Part shown: one piece after another, positions 23,298 through 32,972 of the stretch | Numbering within the stretch: the stretch's first letter is position 1 | How the letters are laid out: every line of letters begins with the position of its first letter | Origin: CG2-30-36-39 sp964433225 | GTDB lineage: Bacteria > Patescibacteriota > Microgenomatia > UBA1400 > PJMF01 | NCBI GenBank assembly: GCA_964433225.1 | Contig: CAYSQA010000002.1 | Span: forward strand, 1-64,000 | DNA: 64,000 nucleotides | Reading direction: 5' to 3' | Program-made: the position numbers and the translations under genes | The notes under the pieces: generated by a model | Told to the model about the DNA's origin: nothing | Seen by the model: the letters and a program-made list of their open reading frames with translations, nothing else | The model's database searches: none

Positions 23298-24320
23298 TTT
23301 TCTGATTTTTTTTCTAAAGCTTTCAAATAGATAGGTGAGCCAATAGAACGGTGAGACTGGCAAATCATGAGCCGGTAAGTAAGCTACCTCTTTACCTCCA
23401 AAGCCACGTTTAAATAGTGACACTCCAGCGAAACGGTGGTGTGGCTCATCTTTGGGAGCAATTCCCCAAAAATTGTATTTTTTACAACCTCTTTTTTGGG
23501 CTTCCTGAATAGCTGCCCACTGACAGGCATAAGCACCAGGAAGTTTGTAGTTAGCTTCAGTAGAAATACCATAGTGGTAGACAGCTTCTTGATTGTAAAA
23601 AATAATAAAGGCAGAAGCTAGTAACTTATTTTCTAAATAACTAGAAAATAAGGTAACTTTGTTTTTTTCTCCAAAAGTCTCAAATTGTGTTAGTAAAAAT
23701 TCATAACTAAAAGGAATAAAATTATGTTTATTGGCTAGCTCTAGTTGATATTGGTAAAATTCTTTAATCTTTCGTGGATCTTGTGATTGGGTTACAGTAA
23801 TACCTTTTTTTTCTGCTTGTCTGATTTCATAACGAGTATTTTTTCTCATTTCTTGGAGGAGTTGGTCTGGTGATTTGGTTAGATCTAGCTGGAGGGTCAG
23901 ATCAGCGGTCAGATGCATTGGTGAAAAAACAAGCTGGTATTTTTTGAGTTGTTGCCTGAGTTTTTCGGAGTCTAAAGTCTGAGGCCTAAAACGAATAAAA
24001 CTACAGTTTTCTTTTTGAGCTAAAGTCTTTAAAAAATTAATTAACTGGATAAAACTTTGGTTGGTTAATTGCTTTTCCCAGTCAAGCAATGGTCCTCCTG
24101 CGATAGTGAGGTAGTTGCCTCTTTTGGCTGTTTCTTTGACGATTTGTAAAGCAATAATTGGTTGATTTTTTTCTAAAAGAGCAAACCTGAAAACTTTTTT
24201 GTTTAATTTTTTTTCAAATTCACCCCAATAAAAAGATTGTAAAAAATTGGCTTCAGGAAAATAACTGATAATTCTTTCCCAGTTTTGTTCGGTCTCGATA
24301 ACTTGAAAATTAATTGACAT
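23292..24320 (-). CDS. FemAB/lipid II aminoacyltransferase-like protein (GNAT fold)
   Basis: The 342-residue protein shows FLQSFYWGEFEKKL, SFIRFRPQTL, LTLQLDLTKSPDQLLQEMRKNTRYEIRQAEKKGI, and, in the second half, YHYGISTEANYKLPGAYACQWAAIQEAQKRGCKKYNFWGI and LFKRGFGGKE. This is the FemX/BPF family signature. FemAB proteins add amino acids from aminoacyl-tRNA to the peptidoglycan stem peptide. It overlaps the downstream aminotransferase gene's neighbour by 11 bp and sits with Mur-ligase and hydrolase genes, consistent with envelope synthesis. Confidence 0.9.
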   Translation of the reverse strand: MSINFQVIETEQNWERIISYFPEANFLQSFYWGEFEKKLNKKVFRFALLEKNQPIIALQIVKETAKRGNYLTIAGGPLLDWEKQLTNQSFIQLINFLKTLAQKENCSFIRFRPQTLDSEKLRQQLKKYQLVFSPMHLTADLTLQLDLTKSPDQLLQEMRKNTRYEIRQAEKKGITVTQSQDPRKIKEFYQYQLELANKHNFIPFSYEFLLTQFETFGEKNKVTLFSSYLENKLLASAFIIFYNQEAVYHYGISTEANYKLPGAYACQWAAIQEAQKRGCKKYNFWGIAPKDEPHHRFAGVSLFKRGFGGKEVAYLPAHDLPVSPFYWLTYLFESFRKKIRKL

Positions 24321-25530
24321 GTTTTTTTATTATAGCCACAATTTTTTTGGCAGCTTTGAGAGAAATTTGTCTGTGAGTTGGGAGGTTGAGAATTTGTTGA
24401 CTAATTTTTTCGGCATTAGGACATGATTTTTCTTGGTAAAATCTTGAACAATGTAGTTGGCCACAGTCTACTGGTTGTCGATACCATCGATCAGCTAAGT
24501 GAATTTGGTGTTGTTGCCAATCAGTCATTATTTCAGACCAGTGTGGGGTAGTAAAAGCAAATCTAAGTAATGAAGCTTTCTCAAGGTTCTGTTGAGTGGT
24601 GAAGAGTTGGATTGGTAAGTTAGTTAATTCCTCAAGATAAAATTCACTTATTTTTTGGCGATGTTGGTGATTAGTATCCAATTCAATCAATTGTAGTAAA
24701 GCTAGTTGAACAAAATAGCTGGGCAACCGAGTGATTTGCTTAGTAGGTGCCTTGATTGGTGAGTAAAACCAGTGAGTTTTTTTAAGTAAAAAATGGATGA
24801 TTTTACCTATTTTTAGGTGGTAGGTTTGTCTAATCAGCCAGGTTAAAACAGGGTAACTCAAGTCTTTGATAATGATTTTTTTACTGGGTAAAGCAAATTT
24901 TTTTGGTTGATAGTTTTGGGGTTGAGTGCAAAAAATCACGGCACCGCCAGTTACAGCATCGATGATTTTGTCTCGGCCAAACGACAAGATAATTGCATCG
25001 GCATTTTTACCTAGCAAGTTGTTGGCAGAATCCGTGGCGCCAAAACTTTGAGCTAGATCTTCTATTAGCAAAACTTGGTTTTTTTGGCACCAGTTTTTAA
25101 TCGCTTTAATTTCTGCTGGATGGCCCAAACTATGTTGAACGAGTACAGCTTTTATTTTTAAGTTTGGCTGATTATTTTTTGCTTGTTCCAAGGTTTCAGT
25201 ATTTAGATTTAGTTGCTGGTGACCAAGGTCAGCATAAATGGGTGTAGCTCCAGCTCTTACGATTCCTTCTTCAATGGCTGAACAAGTAAAAGCTTGAGTA
25301 ATAACTCCATCACGACGATTAGTAATGCCATATTGTCTTAGACAAAGTTCAATCGCATCACGACCTTTATAAACAAACTCAACCTTTCCTGGAAAAAAAT
25401 CGGTTAGTAAATTGGTTAGTTTTTCTAAATACTGGGGTTGGTTGATTCCCAAACTGGCTAAAACCAATTGCTTTAAGCTTAGCCAAATAAATCTGTTTGA
25501 GTAATGAGCTCCTAGACTGGCATTAATCAT
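24310..25530 (-). CDS. DegT/DnrJ-type PLP aminotransferase-like protein
   Basis: The 406-residue protein has the fold-type I pattern: VFVYKGRDAIELCLRQYGI region, GVITQAFTCSAIEEGIVRAGATPIYADL, HSLGHPAEIKAIKNWC, LLIEDLAQSFGATD and the PLP-lysine loop LSFGRDKIIDAVTGGAVIF. The lysine follows FGRDK rather than the usual FHPxK, so activity should not be taken for granted. DegT enzymes make amino sugars for surface glycans. The gene overlaps FemAB downstream and the Mur ligase upstream (8 bp), forming a four-gene minus-strand operon. Confidence 0.85.
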   Translation of the reverse strand: MINASLGAHYSNRFIWLSLKQLVLASLGINQPQYLEKLTNLLTDFFPGKVEFVYKGRDAIELCLRQYGITNRRDGVITQAFTCSAIEEGIVRAGATPIYADLGHQQLNLNTETLEQAKNNQPNLKIKAVLVQHSLGHPAEIKAIKNWCQKNQVLLIEDLAQSFGATDSANNLLGKNADAIILSFGRDKIIDAVTGGAVIFCTQPQNYQPKKFALPSKKIIIKDLSYPVLTWLIRQTYHLKIGKIIHFLLKKTHWFYSPIKAPTKQITRLPSYFVQLALLQLIELDTNHQHRQKISEFYLEELTNLPIQLFTTQQNLEKASLLRFAFTTPHWSEIMTDWQQHQIHLADRWYRQPVDCGQLHCSRFYQEKSCPNAEKISQQILNLPTHRQISLKAAKKIVAIIKKHVN

Positions 25531-26983
25531 TTTTTCTTTTCAGTAATTTAGTTAATTCCAAAGGAATATGGCCCTCGATTAAAATGACATCATCTTGATT
25601 AAATTTGGGAATTAAGGACACTAAAGTGGGTAAGTGGTCAGTCATTCTTTGTTCAAATACTTCTTTGAAAGCTGCTTTACCGTCAGAGCCGGTATAAAAG
25701 ACTAAATCAACAATTGGTTTGGCAGTTCTCGCCAAATCCAAGTGAATTGATTCTGTTTCATCACCCAAATCGACCACTCCGCCGGTAATTAAAATTGTAT
25801 TTTTCCCCTGTTTTTTAAAGTGATTCAAGATAGCTAGCGCAGAGCGAAAACCCTTGGGGTTAGTGGTTTTGCCATCATTAATAATGAGGGTTTGGGTAGT
25901 AGGGTGAAAATAAGCTTGAGTAAAGACATTCTCTGGTACGAATGATTTAATCCCTGTAATGATTTTTTGTTTGGGAATATTTAATATTAAACCCAAACTA
26001 ATTGCTGCAGCAATTGTTTCTGTATGATGAAGGCCAATTAGATTAGTAGTAAGCTTATCTTCTCCCCAATAGACACTCAGTCGAGCTTTATGGTCTAGTT
26101 TTTCTTGACTCAACAGTGTTTGTTGGAGTTGAGGAGAGTAAGGCTGATGTTGTTTACTTTGATCTTCGGCACAGATTTTTTCTGTTCCAGGATCCATTTG
26201 GTTATACAAGACTGTACCATCTATTTTGGTTGCTTTGACTAGTTCTCCCTTAGCCTTAACAATGTTTTCCAAACTACCAAATAAAGCTAAGTGTTGAGCA
26301 GTTAGACCAGTAATAATGGTAATATCTGGTTTAAACCAATGAGCTAGTTTCTTGATTTCTCCTTGTTTATAAGCAGCAAATTCAAGAAACAAAATATCTT
26401 GGTTTTGGTAATTTTTAATCAAATCTAAAGCAATACTTAAAGGTGTATTGTGGGATTTTGGTGGTGTGTAAACAGTATATTGTTGAGCTAAGACACTAGT
26501 TGCTAGATGGCGGGTGGCAGTTTTGCCATAACTACCGGTTACACCGACTATTTTGGGTTGATGTTTATTTACTTTTTTTTGAGCGATGAATAGTAACACT
26601 AAGCTAATCAATAATTTAATTATTTCGGTGACGAAACTACTAATAACTGGTAACAACGGGATAAAAATATAAATTAAAAAAGGTAGCCACCACCAACCAA
26701 GGTTAAGACTAGTGGCAAAAATAAAGCCTAGTAACACTAAACTAATAAAAAATACCAGCATCGATCTAATAGTAATGACTGGTCTTTTTAAACCTGTTCT
26801 AGAAAAATCTTTTTTTTGAGGAATAAGCCTAAGTAATTCACTGCTACCCTCTGGAGAAAGTAAAAAACTCCAGACTCGATCTGAACGGTATTCTTTTTGT
26901 TGTGACCAAGCTAACCATCTTAATAACCTCACCAAGGTAAAAGGCAAGGTACTGATAATACAAAGAATCACCACAATGGTCAT
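25523..26983 (-). CDS. MurF-like Mur ligase with N-terminal membrane helices
   Basis: The 486-residue protein has hydrophobic segments within about the first 150 residues, then a Mur ligase body: P-loop GVTGSYGKTATRHLA, LFLEFAAYKQGEIKKLAHWF, TIITGLTAQHLALFGSLENIVKAKGEL, GLHHTETIAAAISLGLIL and INDGKTTNPKGFRSAL. The pattern fits MurF (adding D-Ala-D-Ala), but the membrane-bound N-terminus is not typical of MurF. It may be a related ligase acting on an envelope precursor. Overlaps with its neighbours indicate one operon. Confidence 0.85.
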   Translation of the reverse strand: MTIVVILCIISTLPFTLVRLLRWLAWSQQKEYRSDRVWSFLLSPEGSSELLRLIPQKKDFSRTGLKRPVITIRSMLVFFISLVLLGFIFATSLNLGWWWLPFLIYIFIPLLPVISSFVTEIIKLLISLVLLFIAQKKVNKHQPKIVGVTGSYGKTATRHLATSVLAQQYTVYTPPKSHNTPLSIALDLIKNYQNQDILFLEFAAYKQGEIKKLAHWFKPDITIITGLTAQHLALFGSLENIVKAKGELVKATKIDGTVLYNQMDPGTEKICAEDQSKQHQPYSPQLQQTLLSQEKLDHKARLSVYWGEDKLTTNLIGLHHTETIAAAISLGLILNIPKQKIITGIKSFVPENVFTQAYFHPTTQTLIINDGKTTNPKGFRSALAILNHFKKQGKNTILITGGVVDLGDETESIHLDLARTAKPIVDLVFYTGSDGKAAFKEVFEQRMTDHLPTLVSLIPKFNQDDVILIEGHIPLELTKLLKRKND

Positions 26984-27696
26984 AGTTTTTTTTCTTTAAT
27001 AAATTGATTAATATGATTGAAAACTAGTTGGGGGTGAGTATAAACAGGCGAATGTCTAGTTGGTAGCTCAATAAAGTCATTGTGGGGAAGATTGTTTTTA
27101 AAAACTTTACCTAAATAAAGGGGGGTAGTTTGGTCATTCTTCCCCCATAAAATTAAAGTGTGAGTTTTGATGTTAGTTAAGAGTGGTTCAACGGAAAAAC
27201 TGAGAGCATTGTTGATAGTTACTCTCTGAAAGTGGTTAGCCTCCAAATAATCTTTTTCTCTAATTAATTTATAAATGATTTTTCTAAAAAAATTTATTTT
27301 TTTGAAAATAAAACCAATTTTGGCTAAAAACTTAAGCATATTTCTTTTCAAGATTTTTTGCCAAGTGAAGTCTCTAATGCCAGCACTATTGATTAAAATT
27401 AGTTTTTCCACTAATTCTGGATTTTGTTCAGTAAAAATAGTAGCTAATTGCCCTCCAAAGGAATGACCAACTAAAACCACTTTTTTTAATGGTTTGATTT
27501 TTGTTTTCAACCAAACTTGATACTCTTCGAGAGTAAAAGTTTTATTTGGATTGGTGGTTAGTCCTGGGATTTTCCATAGATAAACTTGGTAATTGTTTTT
27601 TTCAAATAATTTTTTCAAAGGTTGCCAACGTTCGATCACTGCGGTATCTGGAGTCCAGCCATGAAGCAAAACAACTTTGGTTGATTGAGGATTCAT
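26980..27696 (-). CDS. Alpha/beta hydrolase
   Basis: About 238 residues counted from the ATG at 27694-27696. The frame runs 12 codons further, but those codons lack hydrolase features. The order is VVLLHGWTPDTAVIERW, the nucleophile elbow VLVGHSFGGQLATIF, LILINSAGIRDF, LILWGKNDQTTPLYLG (acid) and a C-terminal catalytic His in LPTRHSPVYTHP. The substrate is unknown. It is the first gene of the Mur ligase operon and may be an esterase or lipase of the envelope. Confidence 0.87.
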   Translation of the reverse strand: MNPQSTKVVLLHGWTPDTAVIERWQPLKKLFEKNNYQVYLWKIPGLTTNPNKTFTLEEYQVWLKTKIKPLKKVVLVGHSFGGQLATIFTEQNPELVEKLILINSAGIRDFTWQKILKRNMLKFLAKIGFIFKKINFFRKIIYKLIREKDYLEANHFQRVTINNALSFSVEPLLTNIKTHTLILWGKNDQTTPLYLGKVFKNNLPHNDFIELPTRHSPVYTHPQLVFNHINQFIKEKKL

Positions 27697-27739
27697 ACAA
27701 GATTTTTTATTCTTACTTGCGTTATTATACAAGATATAG

Positions 27740-29368
27740 ATGATTAATTCTTATTTTTCAGTAAAGTCGATTTTGGAATTTAAATGGTTAAAGAAGGTTG
27801 CGATTGGGTTAGTCATTATTTGGTTACTAAGTATAGTTTTTACTCTGGTGGCTTGGTTGTCTATTATCAAAGCCAACCTTGGTTTAGCAAGTTTTTCTTT
27901 TGCTGTGGTTAGGCCTGTGACAGGGTTGTTTTCAGTTTTGAGTTTGAAAAAACTCCCACTTCTTGAATTTTGGCGAGAGAATATTCTTTTAGGTCAGGAA
28001 ACAGTTAGCTTGATTGCTGAGGCTAAAAACCAAACCGATCCTTTAACTTGGTTAATGACTAATTATCACTTAGCTAATTTTTTAATTCATAGTGAGGAAA
28101 TGTTAGCTCAGGGAGAAAAATCTTGGTTAATCAACCAAGTTTTTACTAAAAATGGCTATGAACCAGCAGAACTCAAAGAGTTAGTTGGTTTATTAAAAAT
28201 AATCAACCAAGAGAAAGAAGCCGGAAAAAAATACTTATTAATTTTTCAAAACTCTGCTGAACTTAGAGCTACTGGTGGTTTTATGGGTTCTTATACTGTG
28301 TTGAATTTCTCTCAGCCAGATTTTTTGCGTTTTGTAATCCGTGATATTTATGATCCAAGTGGATTGAGTCAGACCAAACAGTCACCACTAGGTTATGATT
28401 TTTACCTTAGTGAGGGCAAAGGTTTACCACTTCATGATGCTAATTGGTCAGCTGATTTTTCGACAACGGCCAAAGATATTCTTTGGTTTTTTGCCAATAT
28501 TGAAGGTGATCCTCAATATTATGATGGGGTAATTGCTTTGAACTTTGCTACGTTAGAAAAAACCATTGCTTTGCTGGGCGAGATCTATCTGCCAGATAAA
28601 AAAACAGCGATTAGTGCCGATGAGTTGGCTGAGTTACTTCGAGCTGATCGAACTGAGTTTTTCCCTGGTAGTAATCAAAAAGAAAATAACTTGTCGGCGT
28701 TGCAAACAGCTTTGTTTTTGAAAATTAATTCTTTATCAAACCAAGAATTAATTGTTTTCTTAAAGGCGTTTTTAAAAGGAGCTTTTTGGCGAGAAATTCA
28801 GTTTTTTGCTGTAGATGATTTGGTAGAAAACAATTTTGTCAAACTAAAAGTAGCTGGAAATTTATATGCCTATAACCAGGAAGAGGTTTTTATTTTCCCA
28901 GTCGAATCTAATGTGGGGGTAAATAAAGCCAACCGTTGGGTGACGCGAACTCTTGCTCTTAGTAAAAATAACCAATTATTACGCTTACAAGTTAATTTTA
29001 ATAACCAAGCAACAGTGGCTGATCGTCCTGTTTTACCTACTAATAATGAATTTTATAAAACAGCTTCTCATTTGGGCTATATTAATTACTATCGCCTAAT
29101 TACTTCTACTAATCTGGAATTGGTTAGTGTTGAAGTTGGAGAGCAGGTTTTAACAGATTGGGATAAAACAGAGTTAGCAATAGCTAATGGCCAAGTTTAT
29201 TATCAGTATGGATTTTTGGTGACTGTGCCAGAAAACAACCAAGTTGAAGTAGTGACTGATTTCGTTATGGCCACAGCTGTTGATCAAGTTTTTATCCAAA
29301 AACAGTCTGGTTTAATTTATCAAAATATTATTAATGACAGTTTCGTCTGGACAGAGGAGTTAGAATAA
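27740..29368 (+). CDS. DUF4012 membrane-anchored exported protein
   Basis: The 542-residue protein has a membrane helix near residues 18-40 and a large outer domain with the DUF4012 hallmark LLIFQNSAELRATGGFMGSYTVLNF, plus ISADELAELLRADRTEFFPGSNQKE. DUF4012 proteins are common in Gram-positives and in CPR. They are usually next to polysaccharide genes, and their function is unknown. It is divergent from the alpha/beta hydrolase and lies 5 bp before prfB. Confidence 0.9.
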   Translation: MINSYFSVKSILEFKWLKKVAIGLVIIWLLSIVFTLVAWLSIIKANLGLASFSFAVVRPVTGLFSVLSLKKLPLLEFWRENILLGQETVSLIAEAKNQTDPLTWLMTNYHLANFLIHSEEMLAQGEKSWLINQVFTKNGYEPAELKELVGLLKIINQEKEAGKKYLLIFQNSAELRATGGFMGSYTVLNFSQPDFLRFVIRDIYDPSGLSQTKQSPLGYDFYLSEGKGLPLHDANWSADFSTTAKDILWFFANIEGDPQYYDGVIALNFATLEKTIALLGEIYLPDKKTAISADELAELLRADRTEFFPGSNQKENNLSALQTALFLKINSLSNQELIVFLKAFLKGAFWREIQFFAVDDLVENNFVKLKVAGNLYAYNQEEVFIFPVESNVGVNKANRWVTRTLALSKNNQLLRLQVNFNNQATVADRPVLPTNNEFYKTASHLGYINYYRLITSTNLELVSVEVGEQVLTDWDKTELAIANGQVYYQYGFLVTVPENNQVEVVTDFVMATAVDQVFIQKQSGLIYQNIINDSFVWTEELE

Positions 29369-29373
29369 AAGTT

Positions 29374-30456
29374 ATGGAACTTACTTTTGAGGAATTAACA
29401 AACTTGGTTGAGCAGGTGAAACAGTTTCTAACAGAAATCGATCAACCCACCAAACAAGCAGAATTAAAAGCCTTGCAAACTGAATCTGGTGAACCGGGAT
29501 TTTGGGAGCGGGGTGATGCTCAACAAAAAATGCAAAGAGTATCTGGTTTGCAAGCTCAATTAGATAGTTACCAACAACTAGCCACTTTGGTTGGTGATAT
29601 TCAAGCTTTTTTGGACTTAGAAACTTCGGAGCAACAAGCCTTTGCTCAAGAAACAACTGCTAAGTATTGGCAATTAGTTAAACTTTTTAAAGAGCTTGAG
29701 CTTGAGACCTACTTAACTGGCAAATATGATGTTGAGGCTGCGATTCTTTCTGTTCATCCAGGGCAGGGAGGGACTGAAGCTATGGATTGGGCAGAAATGG
29801 TAGCTAGGATGTATGCCAGATATTTTGAGAGAAAAGGGTGGAAGTATTCATTAATTTCTGAGGTTAGAGGTGAAGATGCTGGGATTAAAGAAATGATTTT
29901 TGAGGTTAGAGTTAATAATGCTTACGGTTTTTTAAAAAAAGAGCAAGGAACTCATCGGTTGGTTAGATTGAGTCCTTTTAATGCAGACAACTTAAGACAA
30001 ACTTCGTTTGCTTTAGTTGAGGTAGCGCCACTTTTAGATGATGATAGTGACATAGAGCTTAAAGATACAGATTTAGAGTGGTCATTTATGCGGGCTGGTG
30101 GTGCTGGTGGTCAAAGTGTTAATAAAGTTAATAGCGCGGTGGAATTGAGGCATTTACCCACTGGAATTGTGGTTAGATGTAGAGAAGAAAGAAGTCAGGT
30201 GCAAAACAGAGAAAAAGCCTTAAAAATGTTGAAATCAAAATTAGCTATTCTTGAGGAAGAAAAACAGTTGGCGGAGTTGAGCAAACAAAAAGGCGAGCAT
30301 CAACATGCTAGCTGGGGTACTCAAATTAGAAATTATGTTTTACATCCTTATCAGTTAGTTAAAGATACCAGAACAGCCGTTGAGACTTCTGATACGGTTG
30401 GGGTTTTAGCTGGTGATTTGGATCGATTTATTTTTGCAGAAATAAAACTCACATAG
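29374..30456 (+). CDS. prfB: Peptide chain release factor 2
   Basis: The 360-residue protein has the full class I release-factor layout: an N-terminal helical domain, the stop-codon recognition SPF motif (residues 200-202 in HRLVRLSPFNADN), the peptidyl-transferase GGQ motif (245-247 in GGAGGQSVN) and HLPTGIVVRCREERSQ. SPF identifies RF2, which reads UAA and UGA. That shows UGA is a stop in this genome. The start ATG gives an uninterrupted frame: the usual programmed +1 frameshift site (in-frame UGA near codon 26) is absent. Confidence 0.96.
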   Translation: MELTFEELTNLVEQVKQFLTEIDQPTKQAELKALQTESGEPGFWERGDAQQKMQRVSGLQAQLDSYQQLATLVGDIQAFLDLETSEQQAFAQETTAKYWQLVKLFKELELETYLTGKYDVEAAILSVHPGQGGTEAMDWAEMVARMYARYFERKGWKYSLISEVRGEDAGIKEMIFEVRVNNAYGFLKKEQGTHRLVRLSPFNADNLRQTSFALVEVAPLLDDDSDIELKDTDLEWSFMRAGGAGGQSVNKVNSAVELRHLPTGIVVRCREERSQVQNREKALKMLKSKLAILEEEKQLAELSKQKGEHQHASWGTQIRNYVLHPYQLVKDTRTAVETSDTVGVLAGDLDRFIFAEIKLT

Positions 30457-30486
30457 TGATTTGAAATAGGGTATGATAGTTGGTAT

Positions 30487-31086
30487 ATGTCAGATACTAA
30501 GCCCAAAGTAAGAACAGAAAATCTGGATGGTTCACCTGCAACCGATACCCTTGACGAAGTCAGAGATGTGAGGCACAATCATGACTCGTCTCCTATTGGC
30601 ATTAAGACTTTAAATTTAACAACAGAAAAAGAAAAAAAAGATATGCAACCTCAACAAAAAAAGATGTTAGCTGTAATAGTTTTTGTCGCCCTCGCTGCTG
30701 GTTTTGGCACTGGCTTTGGGGCTTTTAAACTCAAAATGAAAACAACTGCCACTGAGTCACCTCAAGCTGGTCAACAAGTGGCTGGTGATGTAGTAAAAGC
30801 AGGCGATGTTTTTGGTATCAAGGATGATAAAACTTTCAAAGATAGTGCCGAAGGCTATCTAGCTGAGGGTGGTGTTGACGGCGAAGGTTCTCATCGACTT
30901 TTGAGAGAAGGTGGGGCCAGTCAAACTGTTTACTTGACTTCCTCGATTACTGATTTGGATAAATTGATTGGGATGCAAGTTAAGGTTTGGGGAGAAACCT
31001 TTAAAGGGCAAAAAGCCGGTTGGTTAATGGATGTTGGGCGAATCCAGGTGGTTGAGGTCAAGGCTGAGCCTCCTGTTGAAGAGTAA
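30487..31086 (+). CDS. Membrane-anchored protein of unknown function
   Basis: The 199-residue protein starts at an ATG 30 bp after prfB. A cytoplasmic, charged N-terminus is followed by a membrane helix (about 59-78). The outer part ends with VYLTSSITDLDKLIGMQVKVWGETFKGQKAGWLMDVGRIQVVEVK, a small beta domain of OB-like appearance (a guess). No family is recognised. Similar anchored proteins are common in CPR genomes just upstream of division genes, which is not evidence of function. Confidence 0.8.
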   Translation: MSDTKPKVRTENLDGSPATDTLDEVRDVRHNHDSSPIGIKTLNLTTEKEKKDMQPQQKKMLAVIVFVALAAGFGTGFGAFKLKMKTTATESPQAGQQVAGDVVKAGDVFGIKDDKTFKDSAEGYLAEGGVDGEGSHRLLREGGASQTVYLTSSITDLDKLIGMQVKVWGETFKGQKAGWLMDVGRIQVVEVKAEPPVEE

Positions 31087-31149
31087 AAATTGCTTGTTTT
31101 TTTACACTAGTTTTCTCGGTACTGAGTTTGTTATTATAGATTTACAAAT

Positions 31150-32091
31150 ATGCTTAGTTTTGTGTCCGTAACCAAAAAATTTGGCAATGGGGATGTTGCC
31201 CTCAAAGATGTCTCGTTTCATCTTGATTCAGGTGATTTTGTGATTGTTGCTGGCCCATCTGGAAGTGGTAAGACCACTCTGATGAACCTGTTGATTAAAG
31301 ACTTGGTTCCCAGTGAAGGTGAAGTTATTTATAAAGATACTGTGATTAATAACTTATCTGCTTCTAAGCTGCCTGCTCATAGAAGAAAAATCGGCGTAGT
31401 TTTTCAAGATTATCGCTTGTTACCAGAATTAAATGTTTGGGAGAACATTGCTTTACCATTATCGATTATTGGGAAGCCAACAGCTGAAATTGAATCCAGA
31501 GTGACTGATTTGTTAAATTTGGTGTCTTTGACTGAAAAAGCTTTGATGTTTCCCAAGCAATTATCTGGAGGTGAAGCTCAAAGAGTGAGTATAGCTCGGG
31601 CTTTAGCCACTGGCCCAAGTTTGATTTTTGCTGACGAACCAACCGGAAACTTAGACAGGGAATCAAGTTTAGCCATTATCAAGTTGCTTAAGCAAATCAA
31701 TAAATTAGGCACCACGATTATTTTGGCTACTCATGATGTAGTTGTTCTTGATGACCTGGCTAAAGAAAGGATTATTAAATTGGACAAAGGAGTCTTAAAA
31801 AGTGATTCTGCTCCCAAGCAGGTTGTTCAAAAAGACTCGCCCAAATTAGCAGAAAAAACTCCAGCAAAACCATCACCTCAAAAAATCGATAAGAAGGAAA
31901 ACAAACAGCCGGTTAATAAAGATAAGCACAAGCCTGAACACACTGAAGATCAAGATCTAATTGAGGATTTTACTAAACAGCCTGATCAAACAAAAAAGCC
32001 AACCGACGAAAACAAACCTAAAAAATTTGGTTTTTCCTTACCTTTTTTCAAGAAAACCAGTAAAGCAGATAAGGAAGAAAAAAAGTCATGA
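31150..32091 (+). CDS. ftsE: Cell division ATP-binding protein FtsE
   Basis: The 313-residue protein has Walker A AGPSGSGKTTL, the Q-loop VFQDYRLLPELNVWENIALPL, signature LSGGEAQRVSIARAL, Walker B LIFADEPTGNLD and the H-loop ATHD, all typical of FtsE. The ABC domain ends near residue 220. A charged Lys/Pro/Asp-rich extension of about 90 residues follows, with repeated KP and DK runs, which normal FtsE lacks. FtsEX transmits ATP hydrolysis across the membrane to a peptidoglycan hydrolase, and a candidate hydrolase is the third gene. The stop overlaps ftsX by 4 bp. Confidence 0.95.
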   Translation: MLSFVSVTKKFGNGDVALKDVSFHLDSGDFVIVAGPSGSGKTTLMNLLIKDLVPSEGEVIYKDTVINNLSASKLPAHRRKIGVVFQDYRLLPELNVWENIALPLSIIGKPTAEIESRVTDLLNLVSLTEKALMFPKQLSGGEAQRVSIARALATGPSLIFADEPTGNLDRESSLAIIKLLKQINKLGTTIILATHDVVVLDDLAKERIIKLDKGVLKSDSAPKQVVQKDSPKLAEKTPAKPSPQKIDKKENKQPVNKDKHKPEHTEDQDLIEDFTKQPDQTKKPTDENKPKKFGFSLPFFKKTSKADKEEKKS

Positions 32092-32960
32092 AAAAACTTC
32101 AAGATGCATTAGTGGCGATTAGACGATCTCCTTACCAGAGTACTTTAGCTTTATTAGTGATTACAGTCACTTTTTTTGTTGGTTATGTTTTTTCTCTATT
32201 TATTTTGGGCACTGATACAGTGCTGAAGTTTTTTGAGACTAGACCTCAAGTAATTGCTTTCTTTGAGGTCGGCACTGCTTCCACCGAAGTTGATCGGACT
32301 GCTGAAGAAATGAAGAGCAAAAGCTATGTAGCAGAAGTCAAGATTGTGTCCAAGGAGCAAGCCTTAGAGTTTTATAAACAAGATCACAAAGATAATCCTC
32401 TCTTACTGGAGTTGGTGACAGCAGATATTTTGCCGGCTAGTATCGAGGTTTCTGGTAAAGATGCCACTTCTTTAGCTTTGATCCAAGAAGATTTGGCTAG
32501 TTTTAAAGGGGTAGATGATGTGGTTTATCAAGAAGATATTATTAAAAATATTCAGCAATGGACTTCAGCTCTTCGAGCTGTTGGTTTGGTGGTAACCTCG
32601 ACTTTGGGTTTAGTCTCATTTTTGGTGATTGTTACTCTGATGAGTATGAAGATTTCTGCTAGAAGACATGCAATTGCAGTAATGAAAGTGATTGGGGCCA
32701 CAAATTGGTATGTGAGTGGCCCTTTTGTAATGGAAGGGGTTCTTTATGGAGTGATGGGATCATTGTTGGGTTGGGGGGTAATGTATGGAGTTTTACTCTA
32801 TGCAACTCCGTGGTTACAGAGTTTCTTGGGGGTAATTGTTAGTTTTCCTTTGCCAATTGATTTCTTTATTTATCAGCTTGGAGTTGGTACTTTGGTGGCG
32901 GTGATGTTAGGGGCTGGGGCTAGTTTGATGGCTGCTCGACGAATGTTGAAAAGACGTTAA
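32088..32960 (+). CDS. ftsX: Cell division membrane protein FtsX
   Basis: The 290-residue protein has the FtsX topology: one N-terminal helix (about 19-40), a large external loop (about 45-165) with VIAFFEVGTASTEVD, and three C-terminal helices including the MSMKISARRHAIAVMKVIGATNWYVSGPFVMEGVLYG motif that couples to the ATPase. The start codon overlaps the end of ftsE, so expression is coupled. The external loop probably contacts the hydrolase encoded 12 bp downstream. Confidence 0.95.
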   Translation: MKKLQDALVAIRRSPYQSTLALLVITVTFFVGYVFSLFILGTDTVLKFFETRPQVIAFFEVGTASTEVDRTAEEMKSKSYVAEVKIVSKEQALEFYKQDHKDNPLLLELVTADILPASIEVSGKDATSLALIQEDLASFKGVDDVVYQEDIIKNIQQWTSALRAVGLVVTSTLGLVSFLVIVTLMSMKISARRHAIAVMKVIGATNWYVSGPFVMEGVLYGVMGSLLGWGVMYGVLLYATPWLQSFLGVIVSFPLPIDFFIYQLGVGTLVAVMLGAGASLMAARRMLKRR

Positions 32961-32972
32961 AATGGGGTAAGG

